A stretch of DNA of 64,000 nt, taken from contig NZ_JAUYFF010000008.1 in assembly GCF_030691015.1 (NCBI RefSeq), forward strand, positions 124,001 to 188,000, written 5' to 3'. Both the position numbers and the translations under genes were made by a program. This document shows, piece by piece, positions 37,443 to 46,308 of this stretch. The notes beneath the pieces were generated by a model. That model did no database searches. It had not been told where the DNA came from and was given only the letters and a program-made list of their open reading frames with translations. Each line of letters begins with the position of its first letter. Position 1 is the first letter of the stretch. This stretch comes from Sulfuricurvum sp. Its GTDB lineage: Bacteria > Campylobacterota > Campylobacteria > Campylobacterales > Sulfurimonadaceae.

Positions 37443-38324
37443 ATGATGGAAAAACTAAAATACGCCCTCTATACCGGATGTACGGCGCGTGAAAGTACGC
37501 CTGAGCTTCTAAAATCAACGTTAGCAATTGCCGACAAATTGGGAATTGAACTGATTCTTTTAGACGAAGCGTCGTGCTGCGGTGCGTCACATCTCCAAGA
37601 TTACGATGATTTCCTCTCATTGGTTCTTAATGCCCGTAACATCTGCTACGCTGAGAAACTTGGACTTACCATGGTGACCATCTGTAATACGTGTCAGCTT
37701 AACACGGCCATGACCAAGCACCGCCTCGATACCAATCCTGAGCTAAAAGCAAAGGTCAATGTGAAATTGGCGGAAGTTGGCTTGGAGTACAAAGGGAGTT
37801 CAGAAGTGACTCACTTCCTTTATGCTCTTATCCAAGATTTCGGTTTGAAAAACCTTGCGGCCAAAGTAGAAGTACCTTTGAGCCAATTTAACATTGCACC
37901 ATTTTACGGATGCCATAACATCCGCCCCTCAGAGCTTCAAAATCTCAGTAACGGCGGTGAAAATCCCTATACTCCGACATCCCTCGATGATTTGATCATT
38001 GCGTGCGGTGGTGTCAACGTTCATTACGAAGAAAAAAATAAATGTTGCGGGTTCCATGCCGAACTTCAATCTCCTCGTACAGCGGCTATTCTTACCGGTA
38101 ATGCAATTGCCGGTGCTATGGATGCCAATGCAGACTGGATGGTTACACCGTGTCCTCTTTGCCATCTTAAACTTGACGTTCAAAACCACGGTGCATCTAA
38201 AGCACTGGGACGCGATGTCAAACTTCCGGTCTTACATATGCCGCAAATGGTAGGTCTTGCCCTTGGATGTACTCCTGCGGAACTTGGTCTCAATCACCAC
38301 GTTACCAAAGTCGATTTCGTATAA
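37443..38324 (+). CDS. sdhE: Succinate dehydrogenase subunit E (CCG-domain, HdrB-like)
   Basis: This 293-residue protein carries two CCG domains as in heterodisulfide reductase HdrB and GlpC: EASCCGASHLQDYDD with CNTCQLN, and PFYGCHNIRPSE with NKCCGFHAE and TPCPLCHLKLD. It replaces the membrane subunits SdhC/D in the non-classical type E complex, linking to menaquinone, probably through an amphipathic contact. No membrane helices are visible. The operon ends at the hairpin 38330-38346. Confidence 0.92.
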   Translation: MMEKLKYALYTGCTARESTPELLKSTLAIADKLGIELILLDEASCCGASHLQDYDDFLSLVLNARNICYAEKLGLTMVTICNTCQLNTAMTKHRLDTNPELKAKVNVKLAEVGLEYKGSSEVTHFLYALIQDFGLKNLAAKVEVPLSQFNIAPFYGCHNIRPSELQNLSNGGENPYTPTSLDDLIIACGGVNVHYEEKNKCCGFHAELQSPRTAAILTGNAIAGAMDANADWMVTPCPLCHLKLDVQNHGASKALGRDVKLPVLHMPQMVGLALGCTPAELGLNHHVTKVDFV

Positions 38325-38329
38325 TCTTC

Positions 38330-38346
38330 ATCCCCTTTATGGGGAT
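38330..38346 (+). terminator. Terminator of sdhABE
   Basis: ATCCCC (38330-38335) pairs with GGGGAT (38341-38346) around TTTAT, followed by TCTCTACTTTTT. This looks like an intrinsic terminator a few bases after the sdhE stop. Confidence 0.75.
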
Positions 38347-38403
38347 TCTCTACTTTTTCCAACAAAAATTAATTTTTTTAACTTTTATAATTTAAAATAA
38401 TGC

Positions 38404-38409
38404 TATACT
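38404..38409 (+). promoter_or_regulatory. Extended -10 (TGC TATACT)
   Basis: TATACT preceded by TGC lies 32 bases before the ATG at 38442. Confidence 0.45.
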
Positions 38410-38441
38410 CTTAAAAAGATCTCTCTGGTGGATCAGCAGGT

Positions 38442-41024
38442 ATGCGAAAAATCAATTTTACAAAGCAGCTTTTTCGAATAATTGCCTCCTTTATAGTTGT
38501 TGCAACACTCCTCATCACTTTTTATCTTTATCAACAAACACAAGTTCTTATAGAATCCAGAGCGCTTCAAAAAGCCAGATCCCTTCAAACGTATTTTGTC
38601 TCAATGCGCTATGTCTATCATCAGCAATTTTTGAAAAGCGGTTTAGATCTAAACGATTCAACCGTCGGATTTTTACCCGCCCATGCAGCAGCATTTATTA
38701 GTGACGAGTTTGAAAAACGCTCACAAGATGGGGTAACGATCCGCAATGTCACCGACCGTCCACGAAACCCTAGTAATCGAGCCGATGCTTATGAGCTTGC
38801 AGCCATACGCTACTTTACTGAGAATTCTGACGCTAAAGAAAAACTCACCCGAATTAAACACAATAATCAAGAGTATTTCTTTTACTCTTCTCCTCTAAAA
38901 ATAGAATCTTACTGCATAAAATGTCACGGTAAAAAGGAAGAAATAATCCCATATATCGCTAAACGCTATAAGAGTGCTTATAATTATAAAATTGGAGATA
39001 TTCGGGGGGTAACCAGTATTAAAATTCCTCGTAAAACGATTGCCGATCAAACACTTTCCATCTTTTGGAAAGAAGCTTTATTAAGCTGGACGATCATCTT
39101 TTTTCTATTGGGACTCATCCATTATGCAATACGTCAACTGACCCTCAAAGAGGTAAAAGCCAAAAAATTACTTGAGAGCGAAGTAAAAAATCGGACATCA
39201 GAACTTCAGGAAATAACTCAGGATCTTAAAGATTCGAATGCCTACCAGCAACACCTCTACTCCATCCTTCGAACGGTTGCGGACAGCAATAAAATCCTCA
39301 TCACGGCACAGTCGCTTGAAGAACTGATTCAGCAGACAGCTTTGTGTTTAGTAGCGAATAAAGCATTTTTAAGTGTAAAGATCTCCTTAATCGAAAATGG
39401 AGAGTTACAAGTAAAAGCCTCCAACGGTATAGATAATGAGTGGCATATTCTTCCGATTGAGAGGATAGCACTTGAGCGGAATACCTCTATTATTTTAACC
39501 GATTTCAGTTCCGATATTTCCGAAGAGTGTCGTCGTAAAGTTGCTGAATACGGTATAACCGCCGTTTATGCAGCAACACTGCGTAAGGATAACTTAGCGT
39601 CAGAGGCATTTGGGGTCATGATGATTTGCACCTCTCAGGAAAACGGGTTTACGGCCGAAGAGACAGCCATGATCGATGAATTATCAGGGGATTTGGGATT
39701 TGCGATAAACTCATTTTACCAAAAAGAAAATATTATAAAACTCTCTTTTTATGACCCCTTGACGGAACTCCCTAACAGACGGTTACTGATAGAGCGCTTT
39801 AAACAAGCCATGCTCACCAGTTCACGTACACTGCAATTTGGTGGTCTCCTGTTTATCGATTTGGATAATTTTAAAGCAATTAATGATATCAACGGTCATA
39901 TAGCCGGTGATGAAGTCCTCAAACAGATGGGGCAAAGATTATCGACAATTTTACGACAATCCGATACCGTTGCCCGTTTCGGAGGGGATGAGTTTGTCAT
40001 CCTGATTGAAAATATCGGAGCCATACAGCAAGAAGCGGCTGCGGCTATCCAAACAGCATCCAATAAAATTCTTGAAGCTGCTAAAGAGCCTTTTATCGTC
40101 GACAACCATCCTTTCTATCTTAGTGCAAGTATCGGTATCGTCTTATTTTTCGGTGAAGACTCAACCATAGACCAGCTCTTTACATATGCGGACAGTGCGA
40201 TGTATGCGGCAAAAAATAGCGGACGAAATACGTCCCGTTTTTATGATTCACTCCTCCAAGAGACGATGGCTGAAAATGCCCGTCTAACACATGCGCTTAG
40301 AATGGCTATAGAGGGGAATCAACTGTATGTCGTTTATCAGGAACAAGTCAATATTCAGGGAGTGACGCAAGGGGTTGAAGCGCTGTTACGATGGGATCAT
40401 CCCGAACGTGGACTGATTCCACCCTCCTTATTTATACCTCTGGCAGAAAGTTCAGGAATGATTATCGCTTTGGGGGATTGGGTTTTTAACGAAGTTACCA
40501 AACAAATCCGATTATGGGATACCCACCCTATCAAGCAAAATTGGCGTATTTCGGTCAATGTAAGTCCGAAGCAGTTTGAAGAAGAACGTTATATAGCAAA
40601 ACTTCAAGAACAACTTAGCCTTACTGAGATTAATCCGGCCAAAATACGTCTTGAACTCACCGAAGGGCTGTTGATACACGATATTCAAAATACGATGGAG
40701 AAAATTCACACCTTAAAAGCAATCGGATTTACCCTCTCTATTGATGATTTCGGCACCGGATATTCAAGTCTCTCTTACTTAAAAAATCTCTCCATTGACG
40801 AACTAAAAATTGATCAATCGTTTGTCAAAGCTTTGCCCGATAGCCTCTCTGATCAGATTATTATTCAAACGATTATTACAATAGGAAAAACATTCGGGCT
40901 TGAGGTAATCGCCGAAGGGGTCGAAACGGTTGAGCAATTTGAACTCTTGAGGGATATGCAATGTAATGCATTTCAAGGATTCCTTTTCAGCCGTCCGCAG
41001 AGAAGTGAATATTACATGAATTAA
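38442..41024 (+). CDS. DUF3365 (haem-site)-GAF-GGDEF-EAL signalling protein
   Basis: This 860-residue membrane protein has one N-terminal helix (about 10-30), a periplasmic DUF3365/Tll0287-like domain (about 45-195) with a c-type haem motif CIKCHG near residue 160, a second helix (about 210-230), a GAF domain (about 285-430), an active GGDEF domain (RFGGDEFVIL) and an EAL domain (EALLRWDHPERG, DDFGTGYSSLSYL). Both output domains look catalytic, so it can make or break down c-di-GMP. The haem site suggests redox, NO or O2 sensing, by analogy with the Tll0287 fold. Confidence 0.92.
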   Translation: MRKINFTKQLFRIIASFIVVATLLITFYLYQQTQVLIESRALQKARSLQTYFVSMRYVYHQQFLKSGLDLNDSTVGFLPAHAAAFISDEFEKRSQDGVTIRNVTDRPRNPSNRADAYELAAIRYFTENSDAKEKLTRIKHNNQEYFFYSSPLKIESYCIKCHGKKEEIIPYIAKRYKSAYNYKIGDIRGVTSIKIPRKTIADQTLSIFWKEALLSWTIIFFLLGLIHYAIRQLTLKEVKAKKLLESEVKNRTSELQEITQDLKDSNAYQQHLYSILRTVADSNKILITAQSLEELIQQTALCLVANKAFLSVKISLIENGELQVKASNGIDNEWHILPIERIALERNTSIILTDFSSDISEECRRKVAEYGITAVYAATLRKDNLASEAFGVMMICTSQENGFTAEETAMIDELSGDLGFAINSFYQKENIIKLSFYDPLTELPNRRLLIERFKQAMLTSSRTLQFGGLLFIDLDNFKAINDINGHIAGDEVLKQMGQRLSTILRQSDTVARFGGDEFVILIENIGAIQQEAAAAIQTASNKILEAAKEPFIVDNHPFYLSASIGIVLFFGEDSTIDQLFTYADSAMYAAKNSGRNTSRFYDSLLQETMAENARLTHALRMAIEGNQLYVVYQEQVNIQGVTQGVEALLRWDHPERGLIPPSLFIPLAESSGMIIALGDWVFNEVTKQIRLWDTHPIKQNWRISVNVSPKQFEEERYIAKLQEQLSLTEINPAKIRLELTEGLLIHDIQNTMEKIHTLKAIGFTLSIDDFGTGYSSLSYLKNLSIDELKIDQSFVKALPDSLSDQIIIQTIITIGKTFGLEVIAEGVETVEQFELLRDMQCNAFQGFLFSRPQRSEYYMN

Positions 41025-41080
41025 TATTCATTTAATCAATATTAACTTATAGTATTAGTAATGTCATTCAAGGAGTTTTC

Positions 41081-41488
41081 ATGGATAAAAAGTTTTTAAT
41101 CGGTGCCGTTGCGGCTTTGGCATTTAGTTCGGTACTCTCTGCAAGTGAATACGATCTCAAAGACAATATGTACAAACTCAATAATTACATGATGATTATG
41201 CAGGCGGGTTTTATCGAAGGGGATAAACAAAAAGCGCTCAAAGCCGCCGAAGCTCTAGGGGTAGAGAGTCAAAAACTATTGGGCAACGAAGCGATGATGA
41301 GCAAAATGCTCCCGAAAGAGAAAGCTCATAAAGCTAGAATTGCGACAACATCAGCACACCTGATCACCGATAACGTCGATATTATTAAATCGAGTATGGA
41401 TAACGTCCGTCGTGATACCGCACAAAATGCCTATCTCGATATTCAACGTGCCTGTATGCGCTGTCATAACCTCGTGCGCGACTGGTAA
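41081..41488 (+). CDS. Small cytochrome c'-like protein
   Basis: This 135-residue periplasmic protein has a signal peptide (1-21, cleavage near LSASE). It is helical, and one haem motif CMRCH sits at its C-terminus, the layout of cytochrome c' four-helix bundles. Such proteins bind NO or carry electrons. It follows the haem-sensor gene by 56 bases and has an AAGGAG ribosome site. Confidence 0.85.
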   Translation: MDKKFLIGAVAALAFSSVLSASEYDLKDNMYKLNNYMMIMQAGFIEGDKQKALKAAEALGVESQKLLGNEAMMSKMLPKEKAHKARIATTSAHLITDNVDIIKSSMDNVRRDTAQNAYLDIQRACMRCHNLVRDW

Positions 41489-41493
41489 AACGG

Positions 41494-41509
41494 TACGGCT
41501 CACGCCGTA
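41494..41509. terminator. Hairpin between convergent genes
   Basis: TACGGC (41494-41499) pairs with GCCGTA (41504-41509) around TCAC, between the cytochrome and the TraB-like gene. The T-run on the plus strand is poor. Confidence 0.5.
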
Positions 41510-41526
41510 TCCTTCTCGTTCTTTGT

Positions 41527-42396
41527 TTATTCGGTTTTCGTTAATTCGACTTTGTAGCCTTGTTTTCGAAACTGCTCCAACAGCCCATCACTCCCAAGCA
41601 AATGCATCGCTCCGACAAGGACGAATCCCCTCTGCTCTTCTTTCATCATCCTTACTAACGTCTTCATCCAGATACCGTTACGCTCTTGTAAAACACGACG
41701 ATACATTTTCGGTGACTCCACCATCATCTCATCTACCAACTCACGTTCCAACCGTTCAGTTTTACCCTGCCGCCAATCCTCTACCATCCACGTGATCATC
41801 GTACTTAACTCTTTCATATCCGAAAGCGTTTGAAGAATCATTGCATCCTCTTCCCCTTGACCTATCTCGGTAATAATGGCACTTTGTTCCTGAATACTCT
41901 CAAGATAACGTTGTGGGAGGTGATCGTTCACCGCGCGGTTTCGGTAATGACTATCGACTCCGCTTTGATCAATCCCTATCGAGGAGAGTTTTAACTGTGT
42001 CAGCGTCAACATCACCGCCCATGGTTCCAATCGATCAAACTGTGTGATCGAATAACCTTGGGAATCGAGATACCGCTTCAGTTCTCTATACGTTTGAGGA
42101 GAGAGTTTATCACCGAGCGTTTGACCTATGGGCAATATCATTTTTTGAGTCAATATTTTCTGCAATATAAGGGTATTTTCCGAAGACAAATCGGTCTCAA
42201 AAACGACATAATCTGCCTCCGAATACGCTTCATCAAACTCTATAGGTAGAGGATAATCGGATGCACGGAGAACGTGAATCGTTCCGCCGAGATACATCGT
42301 GTGGATACCGTCACTGATTTTCCAGACACTCGATTGAGCGAAGAGATTGGAGAGGGGGAAAAGAAGCGTTATAAAAAATGAAAAGAGTATTTTCAT
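41527..42396 (-). CDS. TraB/GumN family protein
   Basis: This 289-residue protein has a signal peptide (1-20) and the TraB/GumN motifs: YLGGTIHVLR near the start and RGFVLVGAMHLLGSDGLLE near the end, with paired Gly-x-x-His residues that relate the family to metallopeptidases (TIKI/EreA-like). It is probably periplasmic. It is the last gene of the aroB operon, five bases after mogA. Confidence 0.88.
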   Translation of the reverse strand: MKILFSFFITLLFPLSNLFAQSSVWKISDGIHTMYLGGTIHVLRASDYPLPIEFDEAYSEADYVVFETDLSSENTLILQKILTQKMILPIGQTLGDKLSPQTYRELKRYLDSQGYSITQFDRLEPWAVMLTLTQLKLSSIGIDQSGVDSHYRNRAVNDHLPQRYLESIQEQSAIITEIGQGEEDAMILQTLSDMKELSTMITWMVEDWRQGKTERLERELVDEMMVESPKMYRRVLQERNGIWMKTLVRMMKEEQRGFVLVGAMHLLGSDGLLEQFRKQGYKVELTKTE

Positions 42397-42401
42397 TTTT
42401 C

Positions 42402-42926
42402 TTACTGTTTCGGTCGAAATGCTTTTATAACCTCTTCGTTACACTCCAAATACGGTCCCTCAATTAAATCGATGCAATACGGAACGGCAGGAAATACGGC
42501 GTCCAGACACTCACGGATAGATTTTGGTTTTCCCGGAAGATTGATAATAAGGCTTTTGCCTCGGATTCCCGCCGTCTGTCGAGATAAAATCGCTGTAGGA
42601 ACGTATTTAAGGCTCACTTGACGCATTAACTCACCGAACCCCGGCATCATCTTCTCACACACGTTTTCGGTCGCTTCAGGGGTCACGTCTCGCTTTGCAG
42701 GACCTGTTCCCCCCGTCGTTACCACGAGACAGCACCCCTCACGGTCACACAACTCCATCATCGTCTCTTCAATCGTATCTTGATTGTCGGGAATACAGCG
42801 GTATACAATCTCATGTTCCGATTTTAAATAATCGCTCATCGTCTCTTGGATCGCAACCCCTGAAATATCTTCATATATACCTGCACTTGCACGGTCTGAT
42901 GCGGTAATAACCCCTATTTTAATCAT
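42402..42926 (-). CDS. mogA: Molybdopterin adenylyltransferase MogA/MoaB
   Basis: MogA adenylylates molybdopterin before molybdenum insertion. This protein has 174 residues, with VVTTGGTGPAKRDVTPEA and SRQTAGIRGKSLIINLPGKPKSI, the family's active-site and nucleotide segments. It overlaps bioV by four bases in the operon. Confidence 0.92.
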   Translation of the reverse strand: MIKIGVITASDRASAGIYEDISGVAIQETMSDYLKSEHEIVYRCIPDNQDTIEETMMELCDREGCCLVVTTGGTGPAKRDVTPEATENVCEKMMPGFGELMRQVSLKYVPTAILSRQTAGIRGKSLIINLPGKPKSIRECLDAVFPAVPYCIDLIEGPYLECNEEVIKAFRPKQ

Positions 42927-43438
42927 AAATTCTCCTGTAAAAAATGGTTTCCTCTTCGAATAGAGATGACGGTGGCATAGGGGAGGAAAAACTCCCTCGC
43001 TCCTACTACATCGATCACCTGATCATTAAGCCCCAGATAGACCTCGATCCGTATCCCCTTGGTGCGGATAGCCTCCAGCAGTTCAGGTGTCCACTCATAA
43101 TAGAGAAGCTCTTGCAACGATTCGGTATCATTACTTCCAAGAGAAATAGGGGCGACGGGCGAAGGGGCAAAACAGCTCGTCAAAAAGTTTTCCAGATACC
43201 GTTCGGCATCTTTGATATATCCCCCCATCTGAAGACGGCGAAACGACTCTTTTTTCGTTTGAAAAAAAGCGGGGGAGAAGAGTTGGAGGGTATCTATACG
43301 CTCATGTGATTCAGCCGCATACTGAGCCGCTTTGATCGCACCGTAGCTAAATCCCGCCACTGTGTAGTCACTGTGTTTGAGATAAGGATCAAAAAAACAT
43401 TGCTCCTCACTCAGAGCGAAACCGCTATAAAATCTCAT
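42923..43438 (-). CDS. bioV: Pimeloyl-ACP methyl ester esterase BioV
   Basis: BioV frees pimeloyl-ACP from its methyl ester in the biotin pathway. The 171-residue size and N-terminus [16 protein letters not shown] match the Helicobacter-type family I know. The nucleophile elbow is GFSYGAIKAAQ, an Asp follows in GLNDQVID, and the His in RRGNHFL completes the triad. It overlaps the FtsH-like gene by 14 bases and mogA by four. Confidence 0.88.
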   Translation of the reverse strand: MRFYSGFALSEEQCFFDPYLKHSDYTVAGFSYGAIKAAQYAAESHERIDTLQLFSPAFFQTKKESFRRLQMGGYIKDAERYLENFLTSCFAPSPVAPISLGSNDTESLQELLYYEWTPELLEAIRTKGIRIEVYLGLNDQVIDVVGAREFFLPYATVISIRRGNHFLQENL

Positions 43439-45086
43439 TCATCGTTGCTTTGGCAAGGGTTTTGGAGATGTGTTCGTACTCATCCAAAATCGCTTCAAAT
43501 TTGGAAAGAATTTTTTCATTCCGCTCCAAAAGAGTAGCCATCTCGGTATAAAGGCGATCCATCAACTTTGCTTCGTCCTCATCGGAGGGGAGAACCGTGC
43601 TTCCCATCCCGTACTCATAGACCATCGCATGAACCAAATCTTTGGCGACACCCAGATCATGCGACGCGTTGCTGGCGTGTTCGCCGAAACGAAGATGCGA
43701 CGATGCGATCCCCGCCAAATGAACCCGTATATGAGCTTCTATCTCATGACGTAATTGCGGTTCGGCTGTCGGAGGGGTAATCGCGTCGTTGGTGAGAGTG
43801 ATCTTTTCATACGGGAGATCAAACCACGTGGCGGCAAATACTTTTCCCGCTTGATAGCGCACCTGATAACGGCGTTGTTCGTCACTGAGCATCGCGATTT
43901 TTTTCTTCCCGAACATCACCTTGTCTTTGACGGCTAAGAAGTGTTCTTGCTTCACTTGAATCTCGTTTTGACGCATACAAAGAAGTGCCGCTTCATTGAC
44001 TAATGCCGCGAGTGATGCACCGTTAAATCCGACCGTCATTTTGGCAATATCCGCTATCGAGAGATCATTCGGAATATGGCGAAGGTATTTTTGCAAAATC
44101 GCTTCACGTTCACTTGCGGTCGGAAGCTCGACGAAAATACGGCGGTCAAACCGTCCCGCGCGGAGCAATGCCGCGTCCATAACGTCGATGTTATTGGTCG
44201 CGGCGATAACGACGATACCGCTTGTCTCTTCAAATCCGTCCATCTCGGTTAGGAGCTGATTGAGGGTTCCTTCACGTTCGTCGTTTCGTCCCCCCTCACG
44301 CTTTTTACCCACCGCATCGATCTCGTCGATAAAGATGATGGCAGGGGCATTTTTCTTGGCGGCAGAGAAAAGCTCATTCACCCGTTTCGCCCCCATTCCG
44401 ACGTAAATCTGAACAAACGACGCACCGCTTTGGTAGAAAAAGGGAACATCCGCTTCGGCGGCAACCGCTTTGGCGATCATCGTTTTGCCGACACCCGGAG
44501 GGCCTACGAGCAACACACCGCGCGGCATACGCGCACCGAAGCTGTAGTAGCGTTTCGGGTTGCGTAAAAAGTCGATAATCTCTTCGAGTTCCTCTTTAAC
44601 ATCGCCGATTCCGCCGATATCGCTAAAACGGACGGTCGATTTCGCCGGAGTGATAGAAGAAGACGGCGCTTCAGGCTCAGCAGAAGCTTTGGCAACCGGT
44701 ACCTCTATCGGGGTATCATCCTCAAAACCGAGGCGACTTTTCCAAGCCCAAAATCCGGCACCGCTAATCAGGGCAAAAAAGATAAAAAACCATCCCCAAC
44801 CGCTCCCCCCTTTGGGTTCGATAATGAGATGAGCGGTCAATTCTGAGGGTAATTGGGACGACGCGATTTTCACCACACCGTTTTCTTTCGTCGCGAAATA
44901 GGTGTATCCGTCGTCGCTGAATGCTTTTTCGATCTGATCATTTTCGATAAGTTTTGCCGCTTCAGAGAGGGTTACGGTGTCACTGCTGTCTCGTAAAAGA
45001 GCGAAAAGGAGCAAGAGTAAAACAATCCCGCCAGAAATGAGGAGAATCAGCTGATTACGGTTAAAATTTGGCCATGTTATATTCAT
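43425..45086 (-). CDS. FtsH-like AAA protein lacking the zinc-protease motif
   Basis: This 553-residue membrane protein has FtsH layout: helix (about 14-34), small periplasmic domain, second helix (about 98-114), then an AAA module with Walker A GPPGVGKT (195-202), Walker B IIFIDE (250-255) and the SRH ([21 protein letters not shown]). In the protease domain the HEAGH site is YQAGK (411-415), so both His ligands and the Glu are gone; the third-ligand Asp (477) in ASHDLG remains. It may unfold or chaperone substrates without cutting. ATG 45086 overlaps mtaB by 26 bases. Confidence 0.93.
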   Translation of the reverse strand: MNITWPNFNRNQLILLISGGIVLLLLLFALLRDSSDTVTLSEAAKLIENDQIEKAFSDDGYTYFATKENGVVKIASSQLPSELTAHLIIEPKGGSGWGWFFIFFALISGAGFWAWKSRLGFEDDTPIEVPVAKASAEPEAPSSSITPAKSTVRFSDIGGIGDVKEELEEIIDFLRNPKRYYSFGARMPRGVLLVGPPGVGKTMIAKAVAAEADVPFFYQSGASFVQIYVGMGAKRVNELFSAAKKNAPAIIFIDEIDAVGKKREGGRNDEREGTLNQLLTEMDGFEETSGIVVIAATNNIDVMDAALLRAGRFDRRIFVELPTASEREAILQKYLRHIPNDLSIADIAKMTVGFNGASLAALVNEAALLCMRQNEIQVKQEHFLAVKDKVMFGKKKIAMLSDEQRRYQVRYQAGKVFAATWFDLPYEKITLTNDAITPPTAEPQLRHEIEAHIRVHLAGIASSHLRFGEHASNASHDLGVAKDLVHAMVYEYGMGSTVLPSDEDEAKLMDRLYTEMATLLERNEKILSKFEAILDEYEHISKTLAKATMNEIL

Positions 45087-46308
45087 CGTGTACCTCATAC
45101 TTTTGCAGTGTGATCCAATCGCCGCTAATATCTTCGAGCGATTCAATCACTACTTTGTTATAAAACTGATCGTATCCGATATACTGAGTCCCCTCACCCG
45201 ATTCAACCAGTACTTCCAACGGAACATTCGTCTTTTTTTGACGGAATGCTTTATTGTTCGATTCAATGATACCATTAAGCTCAACCATTCTTTGTGATGA
45301 GATGGCTCCGTTTACTTCGGGCTTCATCAGCGCACTCGGTGTTCCGTCACGTTTTGAGTAGGTAAAAGGGTGAATATGGGTAAGGTTCAAAGCGCGAATG
45401 TTCTCCATCGCCTCTTTCCAGATCACATCACTCTCTCCCGGATGACCGACAATGAAATCGGTTCCGAGGGCAAATCCTTTATCATTCAACATCCCGAATA
45501 ACTCAATATCGCTCACATGACGGTTGCGACGGTTCATAAGGCGAAGCATCGAATCGCTGCTGTGTTGAATCGCGATGTGAAGGTGGCGTTCCAGCCACGG
45601 TTCATCCAAAATTTCCCGAAACGATTCATTGACCTGTATCGGCTCCAACGACCCGACACGAATACGACGAACCCCACGGATCAGCGACATTTTTTTCATC
45701 AATTCCGCGATATTTCGCCCCTCACCCTGACCGTAACTTCCGACATTCGTCCCCGTGAGGACAAACTCTCCGAAACCGTTGCTTGCGAGTCGTGATACCT
45801 GCTCTAAAATCTTGGCTTCATCCATACTGCGTGCATCACCGCGAACAAAAGGGATAATACAGTAGCTGCAACGGAAGTTGCACCCCTCTTGGATTTTGAT
45901 AAATGCACGCGATTTGCCGACGAACTCATCGACAATCGCATCATCGATGTAGTTCAGATCACCGATCTCATAAAAGCGATTCTCGGTTGAGAGTAGTGTG
46001 TTGATTTTCATTTTTTCAGAAGGGCCGAAGACCCCTTGGATTTTCCCTGCACCGAAAAGAGATTCGCCCTTAGTATGAGCCCCGCATCCCGTTAAAAAGA
46101 GCTTTTTCCCCTGTTTATCCATCTGATTGATGTAACCGCGGACACTTACATCGGCACCGTTGGTCACCGTGCAGGAGTTGACGACAACGATATCGGCGCT
46201 CCCCTCATCTTCGGTCACTTCATAGTCACTCAAGGCAGACATCATCACCTGCGAATCAAAAACGTTCGTGCGGCAACCGAACGTTTTGAAATAAACTTTC
46301 GGCTTCAT
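45061..46308 (-). CDS. mtaB: tRNA t6A37 methylthiotransferase MtaB
   Basis: MtaB adds a methylthio group to t6A37 in tRNA using radical SAM chemistry. It has 415 residues. The N-terminal domain (KTFGCRTNVFDSQ) binds one cluster with three Cys, the radical SAM triad is CNFRCSYCIIP, and a TRAM-like C-terminus follows. It overlaps mscS by one base and the FtsH-like gene by 26. Confidence 0.93.
   Translation of the reverse strand: MKPKVYFKTFGCRTNVFDSQVMMSALSDYEVTEDEGSADIVVVNSCTVTNGADVSVRGYINQMDKQGKKLFLTGCGAHTKGESLFGAGKIQGVFGPSEKMKINTLLSTENRFYEIGDLNYIDDAIVDEFVGKSRAFIKIQEGCNFRCSYCIIPFVRGDARSMDEAKILEQVSRLASNGFGEFVLTGTNVGSYGQGEGRNIAELMKKMSLIRGVRRIRVGSLEPIQVNESFREILDEPWLERHLHIAIQHSSDSMLRLMNRRNRHVSDIELFGMLNDKGFALGTDFIVGHPGESDVIWKEAMENIRALNLTHIHPFTYSKRDGTPSALMKPEVNGAISSQRMVELNGIIESNNKAFRQKKTNVPLEVLVESGEGTQYIGYDQFYNKVVIESLEDISGDWITLQKYEVHDEYNMAKF

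Noticed and set aside
43996-44259. Antisense frame over the FtsH-like AAA domain
   Set aside because: Low-complexity Ser/Thr-rich translation typical of an antisense shadow.
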